Assembly (NCBI RefSeq): GCF_012489685.1
Contig: NC_080046.1
Span: 38,217,176-38,281,175 of the forward strand
Length of the DNA: 64,000 bases
Reading direction: 5' to 3'
Source: Lotus japonicus
Taxonomy: Eukaryota > Streptophyta > Magnoliopsida > Fabales > Fabaceae
The notes below the pieces were generated by a model, which was given only the letters and a program-made list of their open reading frames with translations, did not search any database and had not been told where the DNA came from. The position numbers were made by a program, and so were the translations under genes. Shown piece after piece: positions 31,329-43,315 of the stretch. Positions within the stretch are counted from its first letter, which is position 1. Every line of letters begins with the position of its first letter.

Positions 31329-34300
31329 TTATAAAGACAGAAGACAGATACGCGAATTCGATTGCCACTCAAACCATGAGTAGGAAAAATCAGCCAACCG
31401 TGTCCTTAACCAATGCCAAACTGTTACCTTAATATGTTCCACCACTTGTTCTCTGACCAGCGATCCTCCATTGAAAACCACTTTGTTACGTTGACACCAG
31501 ATGGTCCATATAGTTGCTAGCCAAATTGCGATCTCTCCTAGTTTTTGAGCTTTACTTCTCCCAACTGATGGAAATTGCAGCAAGTGTGCCTTAGGCTCTG
31601 GGACCTGGGCAGTAAGTACACCCAACCAATCGGAGCATGCATACCAGATTGATAGTGTTTCCGGACATGAAAAGAGTAGATGAGCACATGATTCTTCTAC
31701 CACGCCGCATAGTGGGCACACCGCTTCCTCAGCTATGTGCAGAATTTGTCGCTTGAGTAGATTATCACGAGTCTGAATTCTCCCCAGCAACATTCGCCAC
31801 GCAAATGCTTTAATATTGGATGGGGCTGGTGCCTCCCAGACCCAAGTAAATACAGGATCCGGGTCTTCTAAATATTGTTCCTACAAAAAAACATAGGCAG
31901 AGTTAACCGAATAAAGTCCTTCTCCTTCTAACTTCCACATCCATCTATCTCTCTTATTTTCCTCCAATCGCACACCTTGCAGGATTGTCATTAACTCCTC
32001 AAGCCACCCTAACTCACGGCCTTGCAACCCCCTCCTCCACCTGAACTTCCATTGCCACACTCCATTCACCCGTGTACCCATATTCTTCACATATTCTCTT
32101 TTTTGACATGACAGATTATACAATCGTCTAAATCGCAACTCCAAACATCCTGCTCCAGTCCAATTTTCTACCCAGAACTGTGTATCATTTCCCTCCAAAA
32201 CTGTTTTCTGCAAACTTTCCTTAAACCAAGGTAAGCCATTTTCCACTGTAATTGACTGTATGTCCTTCCACCAAGAGGACTCTCCATTAAGTCTGCAATT
32301 TGCCTTAACTACCCTGCACCATAAACTATCAGGTTCATTAATATACCTCCAATTCCATTTTCCTAAAAGCGCCATGTTGAATAGCCTCCAATCCTTAACA
32401 CCAAGGCCCCCATACGCCTTAGGCTTGCTCACCTCCGACCATTTCACCCAACTGATTTTATTATCAGCCTCAGTTCCTCCCCATAAAAATCTCCTCATAA
32501 TTCCAGTACAAATTGTCAACACTCCAACTGGAATTTTATAAAAAGAGAGGAAAAATAGTGGAAGAGCAGATAGCACACTCTGAATGAGACACACCCTACC
32601 TCCAAAAGATATATGTTTCTGTTTCCATAAGGATAGTCTCCCCCTCATCTTCTTGATGACCGACTCCCATAATGCCAAACTCTTCAGTCGACCACCCACT
32701 GGAATGCCCAGATACACAAAGGGGATAGCCATTAATTTGCAGTGAAGAATAAATGCAAATCTCCCCAAACACTATCTGTCAACTACCACCCCTGCCAACT
32801 TGCTTTTGTGAAAATTGACTTTGAGTCCTGAAATAAGCTCAAAACATCTCAATATACATTTAATTGTTTGCACATTCTGAATTGTTGCCTCCCCTACAAA
32901 CACAGTATCATTTGCAAACTGAAGTATAGAGATATCTATGTCTGGATCCCCACCAAAAGAAAATCCTTTAAACCTGCCCATACTTACAGCCTTTGAAAAA
33001 AAACTGTTAAGGCCCTCAGCCACAATCAGAAATAAAAATGGTGCTAATGGGTCTCCCTGGCGAAGACCCTTGGTCATCATAAATTCCTCACATGGGCTAC
33101 CATTTACTAAGATAGAAACAGATGATGATTTAAGACAACTCATAATCCATTGAATCCATTTTCTGCAAAAGTGCATTCTCCTCATCATATATGCCAAGAA
33201 CTCCCAACTCACAGAGTCGTAAGCCTTCTCATAATCCACTTTAAAAATTAGCGTTGGTTTCTTTCTTTTCTTTGCTGCATGGATCATCTCATTTACCACA
33301 ACCACGCTGTCTAACATGTTACGACCTCCCAAGAAAGCAAATTGATCCTCACTGATTACCTTTGACAACACCTTCTTCAGCCTCAACGCCAACACCTTAG
33401 ATAGCACCTTGTACATACACCCAATCAGAGAAATAGGCCTAAAGTCATTTAATCCCAGAGGAGAATTAACTTTAGGAATCAAGGCAATAAACGAGGCATT
33501 ACAACCTCTTGGCCATACACCTCTACTCCAGAATTCATCAAGAAACCTTATGAAGTCCGCTTTCATCAAGTCCCAAAATTTCTGGATGAATTTGAAATTA
33601 AATCCATCTGGGCCAGGGCTTTTATTCCCCCCGCATTCCCATACAGCCTCCTTAATTTCATCCTCACTAAACCTGGCAATAAGCAACATATTATCAGCCT
33701 GAGAAAGAGTTTTAAAATCTGCTCCATCAAGGCTTGGACGGTCCCATTTATCAGCTGCAAACCTCTTTTCATAGTACTTTTTTACTTCCTCCTTCACCTT
33801 CTTGGGATCCTCCTCCCAGTTCTCATCAATCAGTAGTCCAACAATCGAATTTGAACGCCGTCTCCAATTAATTAGAGAGTGAAAGTACCTTATGTTTTGA
33901 TCTCCCTCCTTTAGCCATTGAGATCTAGATTTCTGAAAGAGTAAAGACTCCTGGTGCTTGAGAACTGACCAAAATTCACTAGTCAGTTGCTGTTTGGTAT
34001 TCACCTCTTCATTGGACAATCCCATATCCTCTTCTTTTTGATCCAGTTCATTAATTTGTTGTACCAACCCATCCCTCCTGGTCTTCAGATCCCCAAATAC
34101 ATCCTTATTCCATTCTTTTAATTTCAGTTTTAACCCTTTCAGCCTCTCCTTGAGCACATAAGCCCCCCATCCTGTTGCAATTGTCTCTGCCCATGCTTGT
34201 TCCACAAAAGCAGTAAAACCTGGGTGATTGAGCCAGCAGTTCAGCACTCTGAACGGTTTCGGTCCCCAATTCTGAGATATGGATCGCAATAGTAGTGGAC

Positions 34301-34988
34301 AGTGATCAGAAATATCCCTGCTGAGACCCACCTGTTCACAGCTAGGCCATTGCATTAGCCATTCATGCGAGACAAGGAATCTATCTATTCTGCTATGGGC
34401 TTGTCCATTTGGCATGTACCATGTGTATTTACGCCCTGCAAGCGGCAAATCTAAGACCTCCATCGATTCAATAAAATTATTAAATTCAGTAAGTTCACGC
34501 CTTTGAGATCCCTGATCTGAAGCTGCTCCCCTTCGCTCTCCCTCTGCTCCTACAGCGTTAAAATCTCCACCCAAGCACCATAACAGCAACCCACAGTGGG
34601 TTCTCCACTCCAAGAGATCATGCCATAAGTTTCTCTTCTCCTCCAACCTGCAGGGGGAATATATATTTACCACCACTGAATCATCAGCCATATCCCCCCA
34701 CTTCCCTATCAGTCCCAGAAATCCTTGACCTCTCACGCAATCAGTAAGATGGAACACACCCCGTTTCCAAATGCAGAGAAGTCCCCCTCCCCGATTCACT
34801 GCTGGTGAAGCCTGCCATTCAAAATCTACATCTCCCCATACCTGAGAGCAAATTTGTATATCTAAGACCTCAAGCTTTGTTTCCTGTATCAACAACATAT
34901 CAATTTGCTCTTTCACCACCAGCTCCATAATTACCCTTCTTTTAGCCCTGTTCCCCACCCCCCTTACATTATATGATAGGATTTTCAT
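31329..34988 (-). pseudogene. LINE ORF2: endonuclease-reverse transcriptase with two in-frame stops
   Basis: A single frame of about 1220 codons. The AP-endonuclease domain starts MKILSYNVRGVGN with LIQETKL, GGDFNAVG, SRIDRFLVS and DISDHCPLL. RT follows with NDFRPISLIGCMYK, KVDYEKAYDSV and GLRQGDPLAPFLF. The catalytic box reads QFANDTVF where the family has FADD, so the first Asp is Asn. In-frame stops lie at 32772 (after AGVVVDR) and 31881 (after SAYVFL). The C-terminal zf-RVT-like segment has CPLCGVVEESCAHLLFSC. ORF2 would nick target DNA and copy the LINE RNA. Confidence 0.92.
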
Positions 34989-37020
34989 TGAGCAACATCT
35001 TCACCCCTTGTTGACGCCGCAGCCGCCAAATCACCTGCCTCCTGAGCATCTCTATGTTCCATAGCTACTAGTTTTGACAAAATAATTCCTTCCTCCCCCA
35101 CAACAGAAGCTCCAAATTCTTTCCCCATCTCCCAAATTTTTCGTGCTTCAACCTCAGTATCTCGCAACCACACCGATTTCTGACAGTTATGACAACCAGT
35201 ACCAGAGGGAATTTTACTTGTTGAGAATAAAGAAATCTGAGAGTGACGACTCCCTTCCATGGCCGTAGAGCTCCTCTATTCACCCACAACGCCTGGATTA
35301 TCATGGCCATCACCAATCGTCGTCCTTGCTAGACTTTGTGGACGCCTGAGTAGGGTGAATGGTAGATGGGTGGGTATGGGGTTTATCACTGAATCAGATG
35401 AAAAATCATGACAAGACTGATTGAGATTCAAGCGCTCCCTTTTTCTATTCTGTTTACGACCTCCATGGATATTCAAGCCATCTGTTAACGTTTTTTCAGT
35501 ATCCTCATCCACACGAAGTGGGTCTTGAGGCACTTGTGCCTGATCCGGGTTTATCTGACCCGCTTCAACAGGTATTGATTGGGTTGTGGGTTGGGCCAAG
35601 TCAAGCCCAACAATACCAAGATTTTGAATACCAATTGTATCCCCTCCCTGCGCAATTCCTAGAATGCCCTCCACTTGCCCATCAATTTGAACATTACTAT
35701 CACCCACGTTTTCCAAATCTGGCTGGCCCACACCATTATTTATTCCCTCGTTTTCAGCAGCTATTGATGCCCTCATAATTGGTGTTTCGGCAACTGCAGC
35801 GGGAGTAATTGCGCCGTCCTTGGAACCGTTATTGTTACTATCCCCAACGGAACGATTGGAATTCCGAGGGGTGACGTGTTTGTCGTCCTGTGCATCCAGA
35901 TTCCGTTCATCTTCCACACCGCCCGCCTCGGAGGCCCCCGGCGTCCCCATGCTGCCGTTCATGGACCAATCAGACTCCACCTCATCGTCATACTCCGACT
36001 CATCCACGCTGCAGCAGTTCTGTTGCTCTACATATCCTGATTCCTCCATCACCCTAATCGTGTATGTGGTGCCATTAATCATTATCTTCCTTGCTAGGGT
36101 GATGAAGTCCAAGGCCGTTGTTCTTACTTGCAGCCTTGCAAACTCCAGAACAGAAAATGCACTCGTCCTTTCATCAATCTTGATGACATCTCCAATCTGC
36201 AGAATTAAGTGCTTGAAGCACTCTAGAGACCACATATGTAACGGAATGCCAGAGCAACGCACCCATGTGATTCTGCATATAGGAGCAATCGTAGGTGACC
36301 AAGGTTTCACTCCCTCTAAGAATTCCCCTAGCCACCCCTCCGCACTCCTCAATAGCTCCTCAACATTCACCCCTTGTGGACCAGTAATCAAAACCTGATC
36401 ATCACCCATATATCGAATCTGCAAGGTATGGTTACCTTCAATCATGAATGCATTTTTTAGCAACTGAATGGAGTCCAGATTTCTTAATGTGCCAACCAAG
36501 CTCCTCTTCAGCCACTCCTCCCCTTGTGGAACCTCTGGGCCATTCCACAGTTCAAGACCCGCCATGCTTCCCTTATCCTTTATTTCTGTTTTTTCTCGTC
36601 CTCCATCTGCCCCTTTTCCAGATTTCACAGCTTGTGCATAGGAATGAAATCTCCTCCCATTGTTGCCTTCACGCCATACTTGGAGCTTTGTATCACTCCC
36701 CCCTTGCGAGTAACACGGGTTCCTGACACCTGAATTGGTTTCTGATCTTTAGCATATCTGGCTAGGTTGATTTGCAGCTTGGTAGCACCGATCACGATCT
36801 GGGCAAGTCTCTGTTCTAATCCCACAGGGTCCTTCAACTCACGGAACCTGACAAAACCAAAACGCATCCCCTGCTTATTCCTCCTATTTGGTATGAAAAC
36901 CTCCCATACTCGAGTATCATACTTGTGAAAAATCCTCCACATGGCTTCCTCCCCATGATTATCAGGGAAGTTAGAGAAGAAATATGTCGTTATATTCCCC
37001 TTTCTCCTTCCCTGGACCAT
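34985..37020 (-). pseudogene. LINE ORF1: RNA-binding protein with one shift and one stop
   Basis: The N-terminus (37020-36625) has an RRM-like fold signature: TTYFFSNFPDN and FGFVRF about 50 residues apart, as in plant L1 ORF1 proteins. A one-base shift at 36625-36628 leads to 36628-35276, with a DUF4283-like region (WVRCSGIPLHMWS) and an acidic/polar stretch. A TAG at 35276-35278 interrupts the frame, which continues from 35260 to 34985 with a CHNC motif. The TGA overlaps the ORF2 ATG. Confidence 0.85.
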
Positions 37021-37100
37021 AGTCCATTCCTTATCATTGTATGCGCAACCTCTGTTTCCCCTCTCCCTCCCTCTCTCTCTCTCTACCTCTCTCGCTCTCT

Positions 37101-37427
37101 CTCATTTTTTTTTTTTATATGCTCCTACCTCACTTGACTGAATCAATTGGAAACTGATTCATTTCCTAAGCACACTCCTCTACATTACTCCTCTCTTCAA
37201 TATCTCTTATTTACATCATTAATAGAGGGAGATTTTCTCCTTCTCGGTTTAGTTATCACCATTGTTAAGAATTTCTCTGTTTTCTTCTGGAGAGAAACGT
37301 GTTAGTCAATCAGGACAATAGGAAGTGAAGAATAGTTTTTCCTATTTATTCAAACCCCTTCAAGTGATAGTGTGGGGTTGAGTTGATAAAATTTTAAATT
37401 CGGGCTCAATTTTGCAGAACTGAAAAT
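37101..37427. other. AT-rich sequence right of the LINE
   Basis: No coding frame, repeat or RBR exon recognised. It begins with a T-run after CTCTCTCTCAT that may mark the LINE's 5' boundary. Confidence 0.35.
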
Positions 37428-37765
37428 GCCTGTTTGAAATTGTTTTGATTTTTTTGTTTCTAAAAACTATTTTATGAAACAATTCTTGAAAACTGTTTTC
37501 CGGAAAAGTAGGAGAAAAAAAATCTGTTAAGGCAAGATGGAGGCAATAGAGGTTCAGTGTGATGGAGTCTGGTCACTAGTGTGTTCAATAGATGAAAATG
37601 AATTCAATTATGATAATTACGAACATGACATTAATGAAAAAGTAAAAAGTGAAAACAGAAACAACTTTTAGTTGTTCTCATTTTTTTGTTTTAAAAAATA
37701 AAAACAGAAACAGTTTTCAAACGAGTTTTATTGTATTTCCAAAAAACAACCCTCCTTTGTTAAGA
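37428..37765. repeat. imperfect inverted repeat, possible MITE
   Basis: The left arm (about 37430-37490) and the reverse complement of the right arm (about 37680-37760) share GTTTGAAA-TGTTT...TTTTT-GTTT-like text. No target duplication could be defined. The size of about 330 bp suits a MITE, perhaps MULE-like, but low complexity makes this uncertain. Confidence 0.3.
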
Positions 37766-38024
37766 TAACTTATTGAATCAAAAGTCGTTAGTAAAAATAG
37801 CAGATAAACTAGTTAAAAATATAAAATGAAAAATTTAAATAAATCATTTAGATATTCTTTTTTTGTCTTGACCAAGGTATTCTCACAACCGACAGTTGTG
37901 AGACTAATCCCTCGCCCCACGGTCAGCGCACTAAGCGGTAGGGGGTTGGGACAGGAGTTTAGAATTTTTTTTTTGAGTCTATGCATCAATATAGATATTT
38001 TATTTTATTTTATGTCAATATATA
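37766..38024. other. flank left of element E
   Basis: No gene seen. An open frame at 37826-38176 crosses into the E LTR and is not supported. A short inverted repeat CACAACCGACAGTTGTG occurs at about 37884-37900. Confidence 0.35.
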
Positions 38025-38167
38025 TATGGACTGGGCGAGACCCTAGGGTCCCTCGCCCAGGCGCGCTAGCCCGGGGCGACATACGAGCCAGAAAACTGGG
38101 TCTTCTCCCGAGAGGCCCAATTGGCCCACTAGGAGAAATTAGGGGCGCCAAGCCCAACCTCGGAATC

Positions 38168-38175
38168 TATAAATA
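38168..38175 (+). promoter_or_regulatory. TATA box of element E LTR
   Basis: TCTATAAATAAGGG, equivalent in position to D's TATA box. Confidence 0.6.
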
Positions 38176-38322
38176 AGGGACGGTTACCAATTGTAAGGGA
38201 CTCTTAGCTCATTTGAGAAATACAAGCTTGAAATTCAGTTACTTTTTCTCTCTCTAAGCGGTTACGCTCTAAACTCTCTCTAGATTCTCACATCACGATC
38301 CTCTCACTATGGGTTGAAGGTA

Positions 38323-39540
38323 TGAAAAACGATAGAAAGGGGGGGGGGGTTGAATAGCGTTTTCAAACTAAAACTTTTCCCACTTGAGATTTTAACAAAT
38401 CTCTTCAAACACAGAAGATAAAAGTGCTAAGATAAGAGATGAAAAAAGCACACACTAATTTTATCCTGGTTCACTTGATAAATCCCTCAAGCTAATCCAG
38501 TCCACCCGTTAAGGTGATTTCTTCCTTCTTAGAATGAAGGCAATCCACTAATCAGAGTTTGTTACAACTGCACTTGCAACCTGCAAAGTGACTAACAATA
38601 CAATGACTTAGCTATCACTAAGATTCACTCTCTTAGTCTTCTCAAGGATCTAACCAACATTGGTCTCCTTAAGGAAAAACAAACAACTGTTTGAGAGTTT
38701 GGGTTTACGAAGAATTGCTTCTCAGAAAGCTAAAGTAAACACAATAAGAACAGTTTGAAGAAAGATTGCTAAGAGAATATTAAAATATTGTTTGAGCTTG
38801 AACAAGGTTTCTTAGACGGCATCTTTCAATCTTCAGCCTCTTTATATGCTCCAAGGATTAGGGTTGTATCCGTTGCATGGATTGCTACCGTTGGAGGGCA
38901 AATCTGTAATCTTCCAGATTCTGTTATGATTGAACGTCTTAGGTAAGATCGTCAGAATAGTACAATTGCTTTTGTACTTTGGATAGTGACATAAACTTTA
39001 TCCTAGTTGACTTCTGATCAGAGCGATGCTTCATGTTGGAACTTGTGAAGCTTGGTGATCAGAGTCAGAGGGAAGCTTGGACCCTCCAACCTTTGTAACT
39101 TCTGCTTCTGGACCTCAGAGTAGAAAGTACTTGGTCTTCAGAGCCAGCTTACTCTTGGACTTCAGAGTCTTCACTTCTCAGCTTCTGGACCTTCAGAACT
39201 TCTGATCCTTCAGAGCCTCTGGACCTTTAGCGCTTCTGGACCTTCAGAACTTCTGGTCTTCAGAACTTCAAGTGATCTGAATCCATATCAGAGCTTGTAG
39301 ACTTCAGAACTTCTGAAGCATATACTACTGTTCAAAAGAACATAGTGAGTGCGAAAGCGTTGCATAGGTTACTCTTTGGGCATAGTGCTTCTGATTAGTG
39401 CGAGTATTGACTAGAGTCAGCGCCTGTCACATAAACACTCAGAAAACAACGTTAGAGTACCATAATTGTTCATACATAATTGTTAACATGTAATCATCAA
39501 AACATAGAGTTGTACTAATTGATCAATTCTTGATCTTACA
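38323..39540 (+). repeat. solo LTR (1218 bp) inside element E's LTR
   Basis: Starts TG, ends CA, flanked by AGGTA (38318-38322) and AGGGTA (39541-39546), a 5-bp duplication with one extra base. A G-run near 38340 followed by TTGAATAGCG, and clustered CTTCTGGACC/CTTCAGAACTTCTG repeats (39080-39330), remind me of legume SIRE/Copia-type LTRs (recollection, not proven). No internal region remains, as expected after LTR-LTR recombination. Confidence 0.7.
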
Positions 39541-39580
39541 AGGGTACCGTACCTCATCTCTATGTTCTTGAATAGAACAA

Positions 39581-39599
39581 TTGGCGCCGTCTGTGGGGA
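39581..39599 (+). other. primer-binding-site region of element E
   Basis: TTGGCGCCGTCTGTGGGGA one base after the LTR end, a form typical of plant Tat-type elements. Confidence 0.6.
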
Positions 39600-39849
39600 T
39601 CGGTAGATTTCGATTCTCGGACCACGTTGAGAGAAGTTCAATTTTCCGTGCAATTCTCTTTGGTTTTCTGGAATTTTGATTGAATTCCTAGTTCGCTGGT
39701 GAAGCCTAATTGAGGCACATCATCGACGGAGTAGGGGAAGGCTGAGACACGCGTGCGGTCTGTCACTGTGTCGCGCATGTGGAGGGCAGCGCGATGAATC
39801 GGGAGGGGAACTGCTGACATTTGAGACGTCGGACGCTCATAGAGATTTT

Positions 39850-40048
39850 AGATGGTTAATTCGCGACCTTAATAACTGCTTGGAGCAGCCGGATAGGGAA
39901 GAATGGTGCGCTTACCACCGATCAACAAGCCACATTACAAAGGAATGTCGCGATTTGCAGTGCGCGGTTGAGCAGCTGGTAGCAGTAGGGGAACCAATCA
40001 GACCTCAGAGGGATCAGGCCTTAACGACTAAGGAAGTGAGCATGATTG
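39850..40048 (+). pseudogene. gag C-terminus of element E
   Basis: Encodes EEWCAYHRSTSHITKEC, a CHHC finger matching D's WCEYHKMLGHTTNNC, followed by a segment ending EVSMI. The frame is cut exactly there by element C and resumes at 50510 as AGGFGGGGVTS, matching D's IAGGFGGGAISS. Upstream gag is missing. Confidence 0.82.
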
Positions 40049-40755
40049 TGTAAGACCCAACTTTTTAAGCTTAGAATAAGTGGAAGATATTTCCATTTAT
40101 GATTAGGCTTGACGTATCGTGAAGGAAAAACCTGAACAAGAGTTTACCAAATGAAATAAATTTATGAAGGAGAAAGTTCAGGAAAAGTCTAAGGATTGTA
40201 TCAAAATCGATAAAAGGTATAGCACGATCGATTCGCTTAAACCTAGGACAAGAACCTTAGGAAAAGACTAAGTTCCACCCTTGGAACACTATAGGAATAA
40301 TTCCAAAAATCTTCAAGAGGAATATAAGACTTTCTCTTATTCCTTATACGACAATCGTTTCGAGGCGAAACTCTAGAATCTACGAACGTCCGATTCCAAT
40401 CCTCGGAAGTTTGCCGAAACTAAAACCCTGATAGTTCAAAACCCTAAAATCAACCGACGATGAAGAATTTTTCTATTCGGAGCTTCAAATGAAGATTCCA
40501 CACGCGTACACCCATTTCTCTTGATGTTTTCAATCTTTCTTCAGAAGGAAGTTTTCTATTCCGACATCCGATGCAAAAAGCAACTTATCGAGTAAAATAG
40601 TTTTACACCGACTTTGCATTAGTCACCTAAAATACAAGGAAACCTCTTCTTATTTTTGGTATTATGTCGCCAAAACCTATCTTAGAATTCACGGAGAATG
40701 AAGCCGGAAAAATCAGATTCGCGAAACTTTCATTTTACCGCGTTTTTCCAACCTC

Positions 40756-40763
40756 TATATATA
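40756..40763 (+). promoter_or_regulatory. TATA box of element C 5' LTR
   Basis: CCTCTATATATAGC about 707 bp into the LTR, the same position as in A, B and F; repeated at 47237-47244 in the 3' LTR. Confidence 0.65.
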
Positions 40764-41565
40764 GCAAGAAAAGGCGAAAAAATGGCAAAACTTCACCATT
40801 TTCTCTCCCAAGGCCGCGAGCTTCATTGAAGGAGGAGGAAGAAGAGATTTTCTTCATTTCTTGCTTGATCGTTGATTCAACAGTTGCTGCTTGAAGGTAT
40901 CGAGGTATAGTCGCTAATCCTTACCTCTGATCGTCTTTTCCATAGCTTTTCTCTATGTCTTTCTGTGCTCATAGTTTTGAGGTTTTTGCAAAACTATCCT
41001 GATAACTTCATTTTTGATTCTAAACATCTTCCCTACGTGCCCAAGAGCATGTTTAGCTAATAATACTGCGCCGATTCTCGAAAAACTACCGTCGAGTTTC
41101 AATTCTGCTTAAAATACCCATTTTGGGGCAAAGCTTCGTCCTTTGGGCTGAAAACTATCGCCTGAGCTTAGTGCTAGTAGGATTAATTGTCATAAACGTC
41201 GTTGGTGACGTCCCCATCCAATTTGCTTTTCGAAATTTCAGTTTTGAAATTCTGAGCTAAAATATTGACCAAAGTACCCCTGCGACAGTTTTCGATCCGA
41301 TAATTTTTCCGAGTTTAGAATACACTTAGTTACGACTAATGATAGCATAGGAACCAAGTTTGATCGAAGAAAAATCGACCCACCTAATTACCAATAGTGG
41401 CCGAGCACCCTAGGGGGGAGGAAGGAAAATTTCTTTTTCAAAAACTTGTCCTTTCGCGCTAGATTATCGTACCTCGGAGTATATACTACTTCGTGTAACC
41501 TTAGTGAGTATTGTTTGCTGAGTTTCTGACTCATTGTGATTGATTTATGTGGTTTTGCTCTAAAG

Positions 41566-41643
41566 GTGCTTTTGAGGAATTTCCTGAAGAGCAAGGCATT
41601 GATTGTGAAGGAACACTAGACGGGAACCCTGGAGAATCTTCAG
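41566..41643 (+). other. conserved 78-bp block (element C 5' LTR)
   Basis: Preceded by CTCTAAAG and followed by GTGAGGGC (CAG/GTGAGG). Again exactly 78 bp without ATG. In the frame ending in CAG it has an in-frame TAG, unlike A, B and F; the alternative frame is open. The 3' LTR copy is 48009-48086. Confidence 0.5.
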
Positions 41644-42355
41644 GTGAGGGCTTCTCACTGAATCCTTAGTTAATGCTTAGGGTCGATGTTTTCGACATTG
41701 ATTTACTGTTTATGCACTTGTGTGTGGTTGACTGGAAAAAATGTTTTCTGAGGCTTCGGCTGAAAATGTAGATGATTCATCTACTAATTGCTTTTGAGAT
41801 TGAATTACATGGTACGTGCTAAGTGGGTAATCTAGGATGTGTGATGCATGCTTTATATGCTAAGTGCTACGTGGTTATTGTAGAATGTGTTGATATATGA
41901 CATGTTGTTGATTGTGCTGATTTAATTATGTCCTTGCACTGATATCTGTGATTCTGAGTAGTGAGAATAGCGGGCAGGTCATGCCGATTTTATTTTGAGA
42001 TTTTGGGGGAAAGTTTGATAGGACGAATGAGATTCGGGCCTTGTTATGGTTATATGGATTGAGACATTCTCGGGGAATTAATTGGGATATTTGGATGTTG
42101 AAAAACTCATAAGATTTGCGATAAAACTAAAAGGATATTATTTTGTAAAGAAAACTCATAAGACATTAAACAACCTCTAAATCTTCAAATAATGATAATA
42201 AACTCGAAAGGAAGCTTAGGATGCAAATCTTAGTTTTGGAAAACGAGAAGTGTCGTCGGATCCAAGTGTTGAGGAGATTGGTAAGTTCTGAGTATGTTGA
42301 TACTCCTTCGCTCTTTGAGCAGTTTGTTTAGCCATCCAAGGGATGAGCCGAGAAG

Positions 42356-42610
42356 CTTCACTGAGGCGTGAGACCTTGTGAATGCGTGGATCTTCACTGA
42401 GGCGTGAGACCTCGTGGAAAGCATGGATCTTCACTGAGGCGTGAGACCTCGTGAACAGCATGAAACTTCATTGAAGCGTGAGACTTCGTGCAAGTGTGTA
42501 AATTCACTGAGGCGTGAGACCTCGTGAGAGCATAAAACTTCACTGAAGCGTGAGACTTCGTGATTGTGTAAGACTCCACTGAAGCGTGAGACTTCGTGTG
42601 AGCATTGATG
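42356..42610 (+). repeat. minisatellite in element C 5' LTR, 7 units
   Basis: Units of about 35-37 bp built on TTCACTGAGGCGTGAGACCT and CGTG with short variable tails. The 3' LTR has 10 units, so copy number changed after or during insertion. Confidence 0.92.
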
Positions 42611-43315
42611 ACTCGAAGAGTTATCGTGAGTGGCTGCACTCATTTTACGATTAATTGTATTTTGTCGCAGAATCGACTTTTACCGTAGGGTGTGCTTTTA
42701 GAGACAATAAGTTAGCTAGAACACGTGGCGACGTGTCGAGTGAGGTCGGAGACGTTGTTTGGCTAATCACTTTGCATTCATGCATACATTTTGAGGTATT
42801 AACACGAGACGAACTTTGGACCTCGGTGGATTCCAAAATGGTCATAAGACCCGGATATCCGCGTAAGAGCGCTATTAGGCGACTCTTAGTAGCAGACCGA
42901 AATGGCAGACCTTCGGGTTCATTGCTGATCTGGCTACCTTTGTGTGGTGTAAGAGGCACGCGGGCCGAAATGGTCCCACCGTGGCTGGTGTTAGGGCTGA
43001 TCCGTTGATGCCCATCCTTTTTCCGGAATGCATTTGGTTAACTGGGTTAACCGTCATTTGCATTTCATGCAACATGCATACTGACTTAGTTGCTGAGTGT
43101 GTTTGATATTTGTTAATCCTACTTGATGCAAGCTATCTGTCATTACTGTCGTTTATATTCATTGTGGAAAATGCAACCCTAGGATGTTATCTATAACTAT
43201 AAGCCTAAGTGGCTATTCTCTAATTTGTATCTATTGGTGATATTACTTACATAATTCTTTGGAGTTGACCCTCGCGTCTTCTGTGTGTGCTTTGGCGGAC
43301 TACGCCCTTTGTCAG

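Larger units (their letters stand above)
30653..37100 (-). mobile_element. L1-type LINE, nearly full length
   Basis: In minus orientation: a CT/GA-rich 5' UTR (about 37100-37021), ORF1, ORF2 overlapping ORF1 by ATGA, a zinc-finger-like C-terminus, about 660 bp of 3' UTR and a terminal A-run (T-run 30653-30663 on the plus strand). It lies beside the RBR remnant in the same orientation. No clear target duplication found. ORF1 and ORF2 have a few stops or shifts, so it is inactive but relatively young. Confidence 0.9.
38025..39579 (+). repeat. Element E 5' LTR, split by a solo LTR
   Basis: Begins TATGGACTGGGCGAG (D: TGTGGACTGGGCGG) and ends TAGAACA before the primer site. Removing the inserted 38323-39540 and its duplication leaves about 330 bp, close to D's 377 bp. 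TATAAATA at 38168-38175 is the likely promoter. Confidence 0.8.

Noticed and set aside
35820..36398. 192-codon plus-strand ORF
   Set aside because: Lies antisense to the LINE ORF1 and has no domain; a shadow of the coding strand.
30640..37115. LINE target duplication based on CTCAT plus T-run at both ends
   Set aside because: Similarity is mostly the T-run itself; too short and low in complexity to claim.
37826..38176. 116-codon ORF
   Set aside because: Crosses the boundary between unrelated flank and E's LTR; no domain.
42356..42610. CRISPR-like regular repeats
   Set aside because: Units vary, spacing is short and non-unique, and the array lies in a eukaryotic LTR with a matching array in the partner LTR. 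It is a minisatellite.
42216..42643. several minus-strand ORFs with HEVSRLSE/RSHASVK repeats
   Set aside because: Frames through the minisatellite (unit length near a multiple of three); present only in C.
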